Of a stretch of DNA of 64,000 nt, positions 1-12,125 are shown in pieces; positions within the stretch are counted from its first letter, which is position 1; each line of letters begins with the position of its first letter. A program made the position numbers and the translations under genes. Below the pieces are notes generated by a model that made no database searches, was not told the DNA's origin, and saw nothing but the letters and a program-made list of their open reading frames with translations. The stretch covers positions 34,787,301 through 34,851,300 of the forward strand of contig NC_087066.1 in assembly GCF_963678635.1 (NCBI RefSeq), given 5' to 3'. Origin of the DNA: Symsagittifera roscoffensis. Lineage: Eukaryota > Xenacoelomorpha > Acoela > Convolutidae.

Positions 1-189
1 TGTCCTGTTTAACTCAAAAGCAAGCGTATGAAGTTCATTCGTCAGCAGGTAAAAAGTTAAATTTACACATATAAATTGAGTGAGAGTTAAATTTGGTTGG
101 AAAGGAAACAACTCTAGTGGTTTATTGAGAAAGAACTTAGTTGTCCAAACCTAGCATTTCAAATAAATAAGATGGGTTGAATATTTTAG

Positions 190-3100
190 AGCATGATCTC
201 TTCGGGTGGGGGTCTTGACAGGAACGGAGGTGGGGGAGGGGGAGTGGGCGGGAGAGTGACTCTGAAGGTGGACATCGGACACACTGAGCACTCCCACATC
301 ATTGGCAAGGGAGGCAACAGTATCAAGGAGGTGATGCAGAGGACCAGCTGTCACATCCACTTCCCGGACTCAAACAGGACTAACACTGAAGAGAAGAGCA
401 ACCAAGTGAGCATCGCCGGATACCCCATGCACAATGTGGAGGTTGCCAGAAAGACACTGCGGGTGAGACACGAGAGGTTTTCACTTTGGTTATTATCCAC
501 GAGAATGACTGCAAAATTCGTCTGTCGTTTGAGTAGATGGTAATAATTAAGTTTTGAAAAAGCTGAATAAATTGAGTCCAAGTTCATTGCTGTACCAAGT
601 TTTTATGCACAAAGTGGCTTATCGCGTATTCGAGTCGCGTGGATTTTATCGATATTTTTGAACGGTCTGTTAGGTGTGAGTTCACAGAAGGTGCATGCAG
701 ATGATAGCGCTTTAAGATCCTCATAACAATAATCAAACATCTTTTATCTGCTTCAGTCAGGGTTGAGTCATTTGATCACAAAATTGGTTGTATGTTTTTT
801 CCAGGGTGTACAACAGTTGGAGCTTTCGTTTGAGTTGCCAGTGTGTACAGTGCTCGCATCTACAGCTGCAGACTCTGGTGCAGTTATTGGGACAGTCTCA
901 GACATCAACCCACACATAGATCGAAAATATTCACGATCGGGTGCGCCTGGCTCAGTTCTGGCAGGAGCTCCAGACTTGTCCAATCCAGTGCTACAAAAGA
1001 TAGGCCAAAAGTATGAAATCAACATATCTGTGGACAAGGCCCCGAGTGGTCCAGGAGCAGCCGGGTGGGGCAGCCCGTTCAACGCGGGAGCAGAAGCAAG
1101 AAATGCCCTGGGACTGGGGGAAGATGTACCCACTATCGTTTTTACTGCCAAAGGTGCCGTCAGCAATGCTGAGAAAGTTAAGACGGGAACCCAAGAGCTT
1201 ATGGACTATTTGACACAAAACTACACGGTTGGTCTGAATGATATGGGGTGTGAATATCATGATGTTCATGACAGACATTTTGGCTAAACGTTAGTTTTTG
1301 AAGTAACAAATGCTCCTCAACTTAGTTAAATTGGTTGTGGTAAATGTGTACGTATAATAATTCCAGGTCAACATGGTTTCCGATTTGATTTCCAGGTGCC
1401 CCTGTCAGTGCAGACGACGATAGATGTGAGTCCGCAGCACCAGGCGTTTGTGTTTGGAAGAGATAGGTTCAACGTTCAGAGGATTATCAACAAAACCAAC
1501 TGTCTGGTCAGTCTTCCAGATCCCCAGCACTGTGCCAGTCTGCCGCCTGCCAAGAGAGGCACTGTTTACATTCAGGGAAACATCGAAAGTGTGGTAGCAG
1601 CCCGACAACTTCTCATTGTTAGTGCAATGTTCTCTACAAGTTCAACTCTTAGGCCTAGCAGATCGCATTTAGAAGCTTTATGAATTTTAAAGCATTCCTA
1701 TGTTCATGGATTAAGTTTCAACCAACGAATGGAGGTTAGCTCCTATAATTACAACTGCGATAGTAAGTTTTTTGGAATCTGGAAGAAAGACTTCCAGAAA
1801 AAACTTTTTTCTGTAAATGTTAAAGAAATGGAGTGTTGGTTTATAAAGGTCAATGAACGTAGAAGTGAAGACACTTATATAGGCCCTGATGATTAAGATT
1901 CAACTAACGCAGTTAGGGTTCTGATGATTTTTTCAGGAAAAAATCTTAAAATTTGTCCACGCTCAAACCTGAGTTCTCAATGTTTGACTTGACTTCTTTT
2001 TCAGTTCAGTTCATTTTCTTAAATAAAATGAAGATGAACTTCTCTAACGAACAGCAAGACTGTAAAGGTCACGAAAAACTTGAATGACTTGGAATTTCAT
2101 AAGTAGATTTTTCAGAATGTACCAGCGGAATAAAAACTTAACCTTTTGATCCCGTTTTCTCAAATAAAGTCAATGTTATCAAAAAACTTAGTCTTGTAGC
2201 TTCAAGGTATCATGGATCTGTAGCGTAGATGTAGGGAAGGAGACACGCAAAATAAGAGGGTTCGAACCTGGGCAGGGTGGGATGTTTTTAATGAACTTTT
2301 TCTTATACTAGTTATGTTTGCATTGTATCGTAAAGAATGTGGAAGTTCTTTCAGAGCGTTTCAATGACCAGTATAAACTTATTAAATAATTCCAGATAAC
2401 ATAATCGATTCGAGGAGTGGTAATTGACACTCTCTTCATCTACTCAATCGCTGGCGGCCGATTTGCTGTACCGTCATTCGTGCGCGTGTTGTGCGACCAC
2501 ATCGAGGATCGAATCACATTATGCGTGTATGTGCGAATAACGTGAAAGGAAAGCGACCATCAATCTGTACGACCAATTTCTTGCGGTGAATTGCATCTAG
2601 CGTTGTTAGCCAAGCAAAACAAATTTACCTGTGGCAGTTTGGACGTTTGCGTCTACCACAGGCTATCCATCAAGTTCTCTTCGGCTATGACCAGTGTCTC
2701 TGGGAGACAGCATGCATGCAAAACATGCAAGGCACCAACAACAAATGAAAAAATCTTCTATTGTGTAGTGTACTCGAGTGAAATGCATTGGTCAAAGCAG
2801 TGTGCTGGCTTCTCCGAAATTCTTCTGCGCGAATTACAAAATGTCAGAAATAATGTTATTCTCATATGCACGCAATGCACTAAAAATGGGCATGGAGACC
2901 GAATTGTATCCGCTGCCAGCAACACATTAAGCCAATTAGAGCAAGTCAAAGCTCATGATGAACAAAGAACATTTGCGAATGTGGTAGAAACCATTCTTAA
3001 ATGTCTCGAAGAAAAAATGGAAGCAAGTGGCGAAAACCTCACAGGTGTGAAGAAACTTATTTAAGAAAAAATGAAGAACCTATCAATTTACGTGCTCCTA

Positions 3101-6100
3101 CTTCCGTTCCTTCTACAATCAGAGTCCGAGGTATCAAAGAACTTAACTAAGACAAAGTAAAGTGCGAACTGGTCGAGATGATTAACATAATAAAACATTT
3201 GGTAGTCGAAGCTGAAATCAAGGATTTATGGAGACTGGGATTGTACGATGCAAATCGAAAACAACCAAGCCACTCTTAGTAACTATCGGCAATGGTATTG
3301 AGAAAAGGCTCATATTAGAATCTAGGCATAGCACTCTCCCAGGGTATGAAAGCGACAATGTGATGAAGTCAGGAAATAACGCGATGGTTTTCTTAACTAG
3401 AGACGTCTCAAAAGAAGAACAAGAAAAAGAAAATAAAGCATAACTGCTGCGAAGGGAACGAATCATTGAAGGTGAAAGTTCAAAAAATTTGCGAATCAGA
3501 GACTTTGTACTACAATCATACGAAAACGGAAGATGGACTGCTACTGCTTATTGACTAAGAACTCAACGACTAGCAACGCCTCCGCCATTTCTTAATATCT
3601 TATCATACAATGTTCGATGTATTTAAGATTATCAGCGCCGAACAACTTTTGCGAACCCTCTCTTCTCCCAGACTACAATAGACATTCTTTGTCTTTCGGA
3701 AACGTGGCTAGTTGAAGATGTTCCTGATAATGGGCTATTCCTCAATGGGTACGCAGTCCACAGATCCGACAGACAGTTTACGTCCAGTGGCGGCACTAAG
3801 CATGGAGGTGTTCTAGTCGCAGTTTGAGAAGACTCACTCTCAACTACCGACCTCAAACTTTTCCCAACTGACAGAAGTGAAAATGATGCCGTTGCAGTTC
3901 TTTCCAAGCGAAATAACTCTAACTTTCTCGTGTGCTCAGTCTACTGTGCACCAACAAACAGTGTCTATCGATGGAGTCTAAATAAATTCCAATGCTTATT
4001 GTCCTCTATAGATAGAACTCGGAAATGCTATGGATGCCATTTCACCATTATCACAGGTGATATCTATTTCCGCCTACAGATTGGAACAACATGACTTCAG
4101 CGGATACCTTTGAGGCAGATGTGTTAGAACTGCTTGTCCAATATGACTTCGAGCAAATCATAAGAAGCATTGACAGCGGTCACTCGGTATCGGTATTCTT
4201 CACCGACAATCCACAAGCAATCCTCAAAGTTGTAGAACATAAGTCATTACACAAAGCCTATCGCATTCTGGGAAAGGCTTGTTCCAACCACAAGCAGTAC
4301 TTGATACAACTCTCCAATGGATTACCCGTGAATAAACGTGAACTGACTAAGAGTTATTCTGTCGCTCGAGTGGACGGGGACGAGGCCACAAAATAAATCA
4401 TGGAAAACCCTTTTGTTTAACAATGTAGATGTCCTGACAACTTCGTGATATGACTGGATTGAACAAATCCTGGAAAATAATTTAACAATTCCGGACAACT
4501 GTGCTTGCCAACAAACTTGACAATTGCATTGACTTCCACAACTCTATTGGGCTGAAAGCAATCAAGCTAGACTGAAAAAACACTACTGGAGCTATTTTGT
4601 TAATACATATTCCACTGACAGACCTTGCACCTGGAGACTTGTGCTTTTTCCCAACTTAAATGGATCGTGACATGTTGCTGTGTTTTATCTTTGTTTTGGG
4701 CAACGCGCCCTTCGTTTCCAGTTTTTAGCTTGGGCCGAGAAGCCACATTATTATTATTATTATAATACCAATTTAAACATCTTTCTCAAATTGGGTTAGT
4801 GTCAGGGTCGGATTTAAGGGGGAGGAGAGGGGCGGATGTCCGTGATGTGGGAGTGCTCGGAAAATCAATTTGTCGATTAAAAAAAGGCCGATAAAATTTT
4901 CGAAAATGTTATGGAAATCCTAGTTCCGCCCCTCGTTAGATTTATTAAAAAGTATCAATCATAAAAGGTTATTGAAATTGAAAGAGCTTTCAGGTCATCT
5001 ACCTGTTCCTTTAATTTTTTCTTTAAAAAAACGGGCCAGTGTTTTTCGGTTTCTGAACGTCAATTGCCATTTTCCAATTGTTTGTTGGCTATGTTTTTTT
5101 GTATCGCAGGTAGTGCTTCGCTTCTTTGTTGTGTGAAAAGTGGTGCTGCGGTTAATAAATCAAGAGTTCGATCCCTCGACTCGGGATTTCGTTGTTAATC
5201 TATGTAGCTATCCTTGCAATCCTATTGCAATCAAAAATTCGGTTATCATGAACTCTTTTAAAATACCGTTTTTAATTTCAGGCCAGCTTGCCCGTTGTGT
5301 TTCTGTTTGACGCTCCGATGGACCTAGCAAGCAGACAGGAGGAGATTGAAGCCATATCGCACAAGTTGGACTGCCACATCAACGTCAAGTACAAGCCCAA
5401 AATGGCCGCCTCCAGTGTAGTCGTGAAGACATTCGAGAGGAACATAGCCGCCTGCTATGAAGTCAGACGCCTTCTAGGTATTGAAATTGATCCAATAACG
5501 TACATTGAATGACTGAATTAATCCGGAAAAGATATGGATAGTTCAGACATTTCCGCTCATGATGAGATGTGAACTATTTAGGTTATGACGACGAGGTCAA
5601 TCCGGCAGGGGAGCCAGTGGTTGTTCCAAACAACAGATATCTGAACCAGGAGCAGAAAATGCATATGGAGACGAACTACGGAGTGCCGATGCAAGTGCCC
5701 CTGCCAATGCAAGCAATGACGCAATACCAACCACAGCAGATGTCGGGAATTCCTGGTAGTTCAGGACATGTGCAGTGGGGTCCAAGTGGAGCAAAAGCAA
5801 TTCCCAATAGTCTGCGTCTTCAGAAGGACGCTATTGCGACCACTGCCTGTCCTCAAGCCATGATGAACAATCCATGTGAGTGTTATATGAATACAAAAAA
5901 AATTCAAAACAAATCTTGCTTACACAAGCAAAGCTTGTGTTATAGTATGAACTATCTTTTTTCCAACCTAAGTCGCAAATATTGTTTTGTTCATTTTGAT
6001 CACTAACCAGCTGTTAAGTACAGCCAATGCTAAAGATATCAACACAGACTATTATTGTTGTTCCGACTTTCGTAACGAAAGTAACGGAATATTTGTGCTC

Positions 6101-9100
6101 GGTGTGGCGTTTTTTTCTTCTTCAGATTTCGATTTTTTAACTAGCCATTTTTGACGGAATTTTTAAGTCATTCGAAAGGTATTGTTTTCCTGAGCATAAA
6201 TTTGAAAATTTAATATGTGATCATTTTTTGTAAATTTATGGGGGTTTAAAGGTTGCCATTTCGGCCAATTTTGGACAATTAACGCGCGATATATTTCGTG
6301 CGATTAACGCGTAAGCTGAGATTAAATCCGTCTTAGAAATCGTTCTAAATTGGTTGAAGGAAGCTCATTTGCCATAATTGATTTATTACAAGGAGCAAGA
6401 TATATCTTTTTGTACTTTATATGGCGTGTAGGGGATAGTTTTCACAAAAAATCTCAAGTTTTAGATTAAAAAAATTTCATATTATTTCATTACATTTATT
6501 TTGTTCATGATATTTATGTTATTACTGCTCCATAAAGTTAAAAAGGCAGTCGGAACATTCAGGGCTTCACCCTAATACGAGCAGTCTTGTTCCGACTTTT
6601 GTAACGAAAGTAACGGAATATTTGTGCTCGGGGTGTTTTTTTTTCTTCAGAGAAATTTCGACTTTTTAACTAGCCATTTTTGACGGGATTTTTTTTTATC
6701 ATTCAAAAAGTATTGCTGTCCTGAGCTTCAATTTGGAAAAACAGTTCACCTGCAAGCATTTTTGTAAAGTTTTTGGGTTTTACAAAATGTCAATTTGGAC
6801 AATTAACGCGCGATATGTTTCGCGCTATTAACGCTTAAGCGGAGATTTAATCCGTCATATAAATCGTTCCAAATTGGTTGAAGGAAGCTTATTTGCCATA
6901 ATTGTTTTGTTAAGAGCAAAATTTATCACTTTATACTTAATGGGGTGTGGGTTTTTTTTCACAAAATATCTCAAATTTAAAAATAAATTATTATTTTTAT
7001 TAAAATTGATTTTTTTAAATGTTATTACTGCTCCATAGACTGCTCTATAAAATGAGACATGTTAATTGATATTTTTTTTAAATGGACTGGTCTTGCTAGT
7101 GCGTCATGGCCTGCGTCATTTAAGAAAATTTGTAGGCTCAAAGTTTTACGCATTCAGTTTTTCCCAGTAGCGTATCGGTCATTTTTTTTGTGTATGCGAA
7201 GTGCAACTTCGCCTGTGTGAAATCAAAGTCAAATTCATCTGCTAAGTTAAGGTTTTTGCCGTGAAAACTTTTTAAAGACGACATGGACATGCTCAAATCT
7301 CAGTGTTACTAGTAATCCAAGGACCTTTTTGTTCAGTCTACCAGCAATTGATGATGAATTCGATGCTGCAGTCACAACAGACCATGTTTGAGCATCTATT
7401 GGCCAATCAGCAACAGTCACTAACGCAAATGGGTAGTTCACAGACAAGTGCACAAGCACTCAATGCTGAACAGATTCTACTGCTGCAACAATTGAATGCC
7501 AGTGTTCAGCCCAGTGCATCAGCAACTGCAGGATCGCCTCTCTCCCGTCAGTTGATGGCTGGATACTTGGAAGAAGAACTGAACAGAATGCAACTACAAG
7601 TAGCCATTTCTTATCTCCTTCTTTGATTTCTGACTTGTTGGTTAATGATAAATGATTTAATTGCTAGATTCCTATTTGTTTCAAACCTGGTTAAACGTAT
7701 CGTTTTTATGGTTAAACTTATCGTTTTTATTGTGACTGATGTCAGATCCAGATCAAACGAGTGAAATTTTGTGAAGTTTTTTCGAGTATCCTGCTTGTGA
7801 AGATCCTTAAAAGAAGCTTGTTATCTTTTAAGCTGGACAGACATGTCTCTGCTTCTACTGCTACTGTTGTAAGTGAGACAGATAATCAAGTTCGGAGACA
7901 GAACTCACTGGAGCAGATGAGCAGTCTCAAGGTCCCAGTGCCAACCGAGCACTCTGGCGACGAGCGTTGTTCCGTCTCATCTGGTATGTTGATCTCTTTT
8001 TGTTGTCTAATGTCTATATATAGTTGTTGTTTTCAGCACCTCTCTCTCTCTCTTTCTGTCACCAGATTTAACTTTGTTCTGCAGTTGTTTTCTAATTTTG
8101 GCTGATGACCAGATGAAATGTTTTCAGCTTTCCAAATTGAGCAATTCATCTGCAAAAAGTTTAATACTTAACAATCATATCTATGATAACATTTTTAGAG
8201 GCACTTAATCTAATTAACCAGTATGTGGGGTGGTGCTTAGACAATGCATCCGGCACTTCGCCTGACAAACTCACCGTCAACACTAATCCTAATTGTGAGG
8301 TGGAAGCTGATGATAATAATAACAACAGGAGTCGACCACCTACCGCTGCTGTATCTGCTGCCGGACAGACCGAATCTAATACTAGAGGTGTGCATGCTCG
8401 TTCTTCTAATTTTCTAACATAATTGCGAGCAATGAATGACTGTTCTCAATAAGTTTTCTGTTAAATCCAGTGATTCAATGATAAGCATTTTTGTGATAAG
8501 CATTCAGTGATAAGGATTTTAATTCAACCCACTCTCAAAGACGAAAAGAACAAAGCATTTTACCAAATTCAATTGCCCTTTCCTGAAAAAAAAATCAGGA
8601 AATTTTTTATTTTTTTTTTTAATTTTCTTTGTTGTTGAATTTCTTCTTAAATAAATTTGATCGAAATATTCGGTATTAATTGCAGAGAAATCGGCTGTCT
8701 TTTTATTGCTAAGAGTCGGTGAATGCAGTTCAGACTCTTATATAGGCAGTGATATTTTTTTTTCGTCAGGCTCAAATTTACTTTTTTTGCGGTTTGACTT
8801 CTGATTTCTTAAGTTCAGTTCATTTCCTTCGTTGAAAGGAAGACAAACTCAACTATCGAGATGAAGAACAGCGAAAATTAAATTTCAGATTTCCCAGTGA
8901 AATAAAATAATTACCTATCGATCCCGTTTTTTTTTCCGAAAAATCTCTGAATTTCAATGTTGATTTTTGATTGAGTTGAAAACTCAAAATTGAACTTTGA
9001 AATTCAAGGTCTTTTTTGAGCTAATTTTCAAATTTTATCTCCAAATCACCTTTCTCGCCTGCCATCATCCTTTGAAAAACGCGCCAGAGCGCTTGGGAAC

Positions 9101-11390
9101 ATGATATTGACTTATGTAGACAAATTTTTAATTCCCATCCTTGCAAATGAATTGTTTTTGAAGTAAGCTGTGCTATATAATTATGACTGTTTGCTTAAAT
9201 GGACAGCATAGTTTGATCTGTCAAAACATAGTCGGTTGCATGGAAATAAAAAAGCAGTGGAAACTAATCGGAAAAGGAACTACTGACCGCGTTTTGCAAA
9301 ATACCTAAGCAATGGTGTTTTTGCAGATCAAGGAAGTGGAAGTTTCGGAGCATCTTTCAACGGCAATCCTGCATCAGTCCCAGAGAGTCATGGTAACGTA
9401 GCAGCGGCTTCCCTGACTAGTTCACTTTTGATTGAATTGGCCAATAGGAAAGCAGGAATTGCTGCTGACGTGTCCGGACAACAAGGAGCACAGTCTTTCC
9501 CCGACCAGAATAGACCAAATTTTGTAGGATTCGGCGACGTGAATGAAGGTGTGTCTACCACTGGAAGTGTCGTCACTAATAAGACCTTGACCCCGGGAGC
9601 AGATACGGATACCCAAAATGCAACATCTGAACAGAGAGACAGACAGCAGATGCCACTGGCTGATTCAGCCTTCTTTAATAGTCTGGTACGATATTGCTTT
9701 GCTAGTTCATCGGCTTGTCTTGTTCTATTGTAGCGAGCATAGCTGAAACGCAAAAGAATCAATTTTATTGCTGCAACTTAGTGTTTATCAAGTTTACACA
9801 TAATCAATCAATTTTAATACACAACTAAAATCGGTCGAATGGGTTGTGTTTTCATAAAACCGAATGTCCTCGACTTGAATAGTTTAAATTTGTGTGTTTC
9901 AGCTAGTTGAACAAGATCGGAAGCGGCTAGCTGCTCTGCACGCTATAGAGCAGGAGGTCGGAGAGCAGCCAGAATTGCGCATTCCTAACTTGGGTTGGGC
10001 TGGTATGGGCTTTTCAAGGTCTATGCCTTTGTCAGCATTGAAAGCACTGGGATTGAAGATAAACAGCGCCGGAGTCTTAGATGCCACCGCGGCAACAGCA
10101 GCGGATGTGCAAAATTCCAACGGAGTTAGTGGGAGCAACAGTAGACTGCTTGCTATAAACAGAGACAGTGTTTTTGAAGAGGACGAGGACGACAAAGCAC
10201 GCACTCAGTTGTCGCCAGGGGTAAGTTCGACTTAAATTATCATTTGAATGGCAAACAAGGCTTGCTTGTTTGCATCAATTTTTCTGGTGGTAGAAAGCCT
10301 CTTTTGCCTCTATTCCTTTATCTGATTTTTGAGTCGACTTGTTCCTTTTTGCATGGGAGGTTTACATGGGACCGACGGTCATTTGTGCGATATTTGATTT
10401 AAATTTATATTCTGCTTACAGGGTGCAAGTAGAGACGCGTGGAAGTACGATGCCATTCACTCCAACCCCAGCGAGAAACAGATCAGCAAACATGGTGCAC
10501 CAGGTGACAGGCCTCTTTCATTTTCCAATTCTAACTCGTCCCTTGGAAGCCTAAAAAGAAATGAACCAGGAGCAGTAAAAGAGGAGAGCGCGGATAACGA
10601 TGACGATAAATTGACTTCGATGAATCTAAATGCGAAACCAAGCTCAAACTATTATATGCGAAGAGACAATAATGCGAACTTCGCCATTTCAAATCAAGTT
10701 GACGTTCTTTCCAGAGTATTCCGGAGACAGCCTATAGCTTCTATGGGCAAACCGCTCAACTATAACACATCAACATTTGGTAATTTTGGTGCGGACAATG
10801 TGTACTCGCAGATGGGTTCCGTGCAAAGAAATGAACCCGAGACCAGTTCGGATGCCAAGTCAGAGTTCCAGTCCAACGTGTTGTCCCATGGATCTTTTCC
10901 AGCATCAAGTAATGTGGAAACTGTGGCACAAGTTCTGGGAAACAGTGGACTATCCAAGTACATCGAACTTTTCAGAGAACAAGAGGTAAGTTTCATTTCA
11001 ATCTGCCATTTCATTCCTGGAATAGGATACGTCAAACAAAGGAAATGAGTGTTTTTCAATAAATTCTTAACTATTTTGATAAAAGATTGTTTATGTCAAG
11101 TAAAGCGTGGAAAATTTATAATGCAGCAGCTGTATCGTCGATAAGAGCGCCACCAACTAAAATTTAGTTTGATTTGTTAGATATACGATATGGACACCTT
11201 GCTGTCACTGACTGAAAGTGACATGCGCGATCTCGGCATGACATTTGGAGCGAGGAGAAAGTTAGAACTGGAGCTGAAAAGTCGAAGAATGGGCGACAGG
11301 TTCCGCAAATCAGTTACTTTGATTGCTCCTCAGCCAGCGAATACTGAACGAAATGGATCACCGATTGAATCGAAAATTTCTTACTTCTGA
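190..11390 (+). CDS. BICC1: Bicaudal-C homologue (KH/SAM RNA-binding protein), 5' end outside window
   Basis: Bicaudal-C binds mRNA through KH domains, recruits deadenylation machinery and polymerises through its SAM domain. My exons are 190-462, 805-1227, 1396-1617, 5282-5477, 5582-5875, 7337-7599, 7833-7983, 8199-8387, 9327-9685, 9903-10220, 10422-10985 and 11181-11390. All junctions are GT-AG and the frame holds throughout (1153 codons plus TGA). Exon 1 encodes the KH domain with the GKGG loop and the family string HIHFPDSNR. Exon 2 encodes a KH-like domain enlarged by a Gly/Ala/Ser-rich insert. Exon 3 is the last canonical KH domain, with GRDR where GXXG is expected. Exon 4 is the final KH-like domain. 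Exons 5-10 are low-complexity, with a conserved GWAGMGFSRSMP motif near 9990-10025. Exons 11-12 encode the SAM domain, including TFGARRKL. The first exon follows an acceptor (TTTTAG at 184-189), so earlier KH exons lie upstream. Family assignment is very secure; single splice sites are predictions. Confidence 0.95.
1860..2170 (+). repeat. Dispersed repeat family A, copy in Bicaudal-C intron 3
   Basis: This noncoding stretch shares an ordered set of short blocks (gcagtt, TTGACTTCT, CAGTTCATTT, then aatttca and agcggaataaa) with 8690-8985. The same blocks appear reverse-complemented near 19835, 46150, 52085 and 54330. Copies are diverged. I see no open reading frame or clear termini, so the class is unknown. 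Confidence 0.5.
2205..2285 (+). repeat. tRNA-like (SINE-type) segment
   Basis: The segment contains TGTAGCGTAGATG, resembling a polymerase III A box, and 33 or so bases later GGGTTCGAACCTGGG, close to the B-box consensus GGTTCGANTCC. It does not fold as a full tRNA by eye. A tRNA-derived SINE head is the best reading. Confidence 0.35.
2420..4765 (+). mobile_element. Decayed LINE (non-LTR retrotransposon), RT region missing
   Basis: The GC content rises at about 2420. An ORF (ATG at 2687, stop near 3062) encodes a PHD-like zinc finger: CKTC, then FYCVVY, MHWSKQC and ILICTQC, with one expected cysteine replaced by tyrosine. This matches the PHD-bearing ORF1 of some invertebrate LINEs. From about 3600, frame-shifted pieces of an AP-type endonuclease are readable: ILSYNVR, DILCLSETWL, GGVLVAV and a GDI..DWN motif near 4060-4090. 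A degraded 3' end runs into (ATT)n at about 4748-4762, a typical LINE tail. No reverse transcriptase motifs are visible, so the middle is deleted. The copy sits in the 3.7 kb intron 3 of Bicaudal-C and carries many stops. Confidence 0.8.
4803..4934. mobile_element. Short hAT-like non-autonomous element (diverged copy)
   Basis: The left end reads CAGGGTCGGATTTAAGG and the reverse complement of the right end reads GAGGGGCGGAACTAGG; these resemble the termini of the elements at 23242 and 44756. It is flanked by gttagtgt and gttagatt, six of eight matching, consistent with a decayed 8-bp target duplication. It is only 132 bp and noncoding. Confidence 0.55.
5125..5190 (+). repeat. Possible tRNA-like B-box remnant
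   Basis: A GAGTTCGATCCCTCGACTC segment resembles a polymerase III B box with a T-stem. No convincing A box is seen at the right distance. It lies about 90 bases before Bicaudal-C exon 4. Confidence 0.25.
6060..7045 (+). repeat. Tandem duplication of a ~530-bp unit (repeat family T)
   Basis: Unit 1 is 6060-6588 and unit 2 starts at 6589. Both open with GTTCCGACTTT.GTAACGAAAG and share, in order, AACTAGCCATTTTTGACGG, a CAATTAACGCGCGATAT block, ATTGGTTGAAGGAAGCT and TTATTACTGCTCCATA. Unit 1 ends with GTCGGAACATTCAGGGC, so unit ends are short inverted repeats; unit 2 lacks that end. Similar ends occur at 41437-41935 and 56290-56425, which shows that this is a dispersed family. It is noncoding and lies in Bicaudal-C intron 5. 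Confidence 0.8.
8690..8985 (+). repeat. Dispersed repeat family A, second plus-orientation copy
   Basis: It shares with 1860-2170 the same ordered blocks (GCAGTTCAGACTCTTATATAGG, CAGGCTCAAATTT, GCGGTTTGACTTC, AGTTCAGTTCATTTCC, AGATTTCCCAGTG). It lies in the intron between Bicaudal-C exons 8 and 9 and has no coding capacity that I can see. Confidence 0.55.
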
Positions 11391-11515
11391 TCGATTTGAG
11401 GTGAGGATTGAAGAGCAGCGAACCAAGTTATGCACATTCATTGACCGTTTTGATGGTCAATGTTTTAACCGTCAACTCTTTGCATTGGAGACTTTTAAAC
11501 TAAATTCAGTTAATT

Positions 11516-11521
11516 AATAAA
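11516..11521 (+). other. Candidate poly(A) signal of the Bicaudal-C gene
   Basis: AATAAA lies about 125 bases after the Bicaudal-C stop codon and is the first such hexamer I see downstream. A T-rich stretch follows. In such AT-rich DNA the hexamer is common by chance, so the call rests on position alone. Confidence 0.4.
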
Positions 11522-11954
11522 CCTCTTTTTTTCAGAGGTGTGCTTTTGAACTGATTATCTATTGGGTCACAGTAACTTAAACTCATGGTCAGCTGTAACA
11601 TTTGTAATATGGAGCAAGCCGGAAGGCTAGTGTTTTTAGTTTCTGATATTTGAGCGCGTGCAAATAATTTCAATTGAAGTAATATTTTAGTTAATTTTAA
11701 TCTTACATATCTTCTTTTGTTGCTTGAAAAATGTTGGCTTTTTGTTGAATTTCTGCCAAATTGACGATGCTAGCTGTTTTACTAGGCTAAATAACGGTTA
11801 CGTAGCAGTAAGTAGACAACCGAGTATTCATGCTTGTCAGTATTATATTACCCAATCAGAATTGAGATACGAAAGAAAACGTACGAAATTAACATTTAAT
11901 ATTTGTTTATTTAAATTTGCTGTTTCATCTCGATTTTGATTGATTAATATAGTA

Positions 11955-12125
11955 TTAGTTTTCAACGTGGTTCGAATCACGACTGAAATGGCTTTGATAT
12001 GGTATATCACTCAATCCAGTCCGATGATTATTTGTAGTACCTGATTTTGCGTGGAAAACAAAAAGAAAAAGAAACTAAAACACACCCGAATACAAACATA
12101 GCTTGGGAAAAGAAAACGCAACCAG
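11955..12125 (-). repeat. Dispersed repeat family B fragment
   Basis: Shared blocks are TTCGAATCACGACTGAAA, CC.ATGATTATTTG, GTACCTGATTTTGCG and ACACCCGAATACAAA. The same blocks, in the other orientation and in the same order, occur at 22895-23062, and partly at 20860-20990, 21440-21560 and 47535-47640. No coding content is visible. Confidence 0.5.

Noticed and set aside
2591-3064. PHD-finger ORF as a host gene
   Set aside because: It lies in a Bicaudal-C intron, has a lost zinc ligand, and is followed by LINE endonuclease pieces and an (ATT)n tail; it is LINE ORF1.
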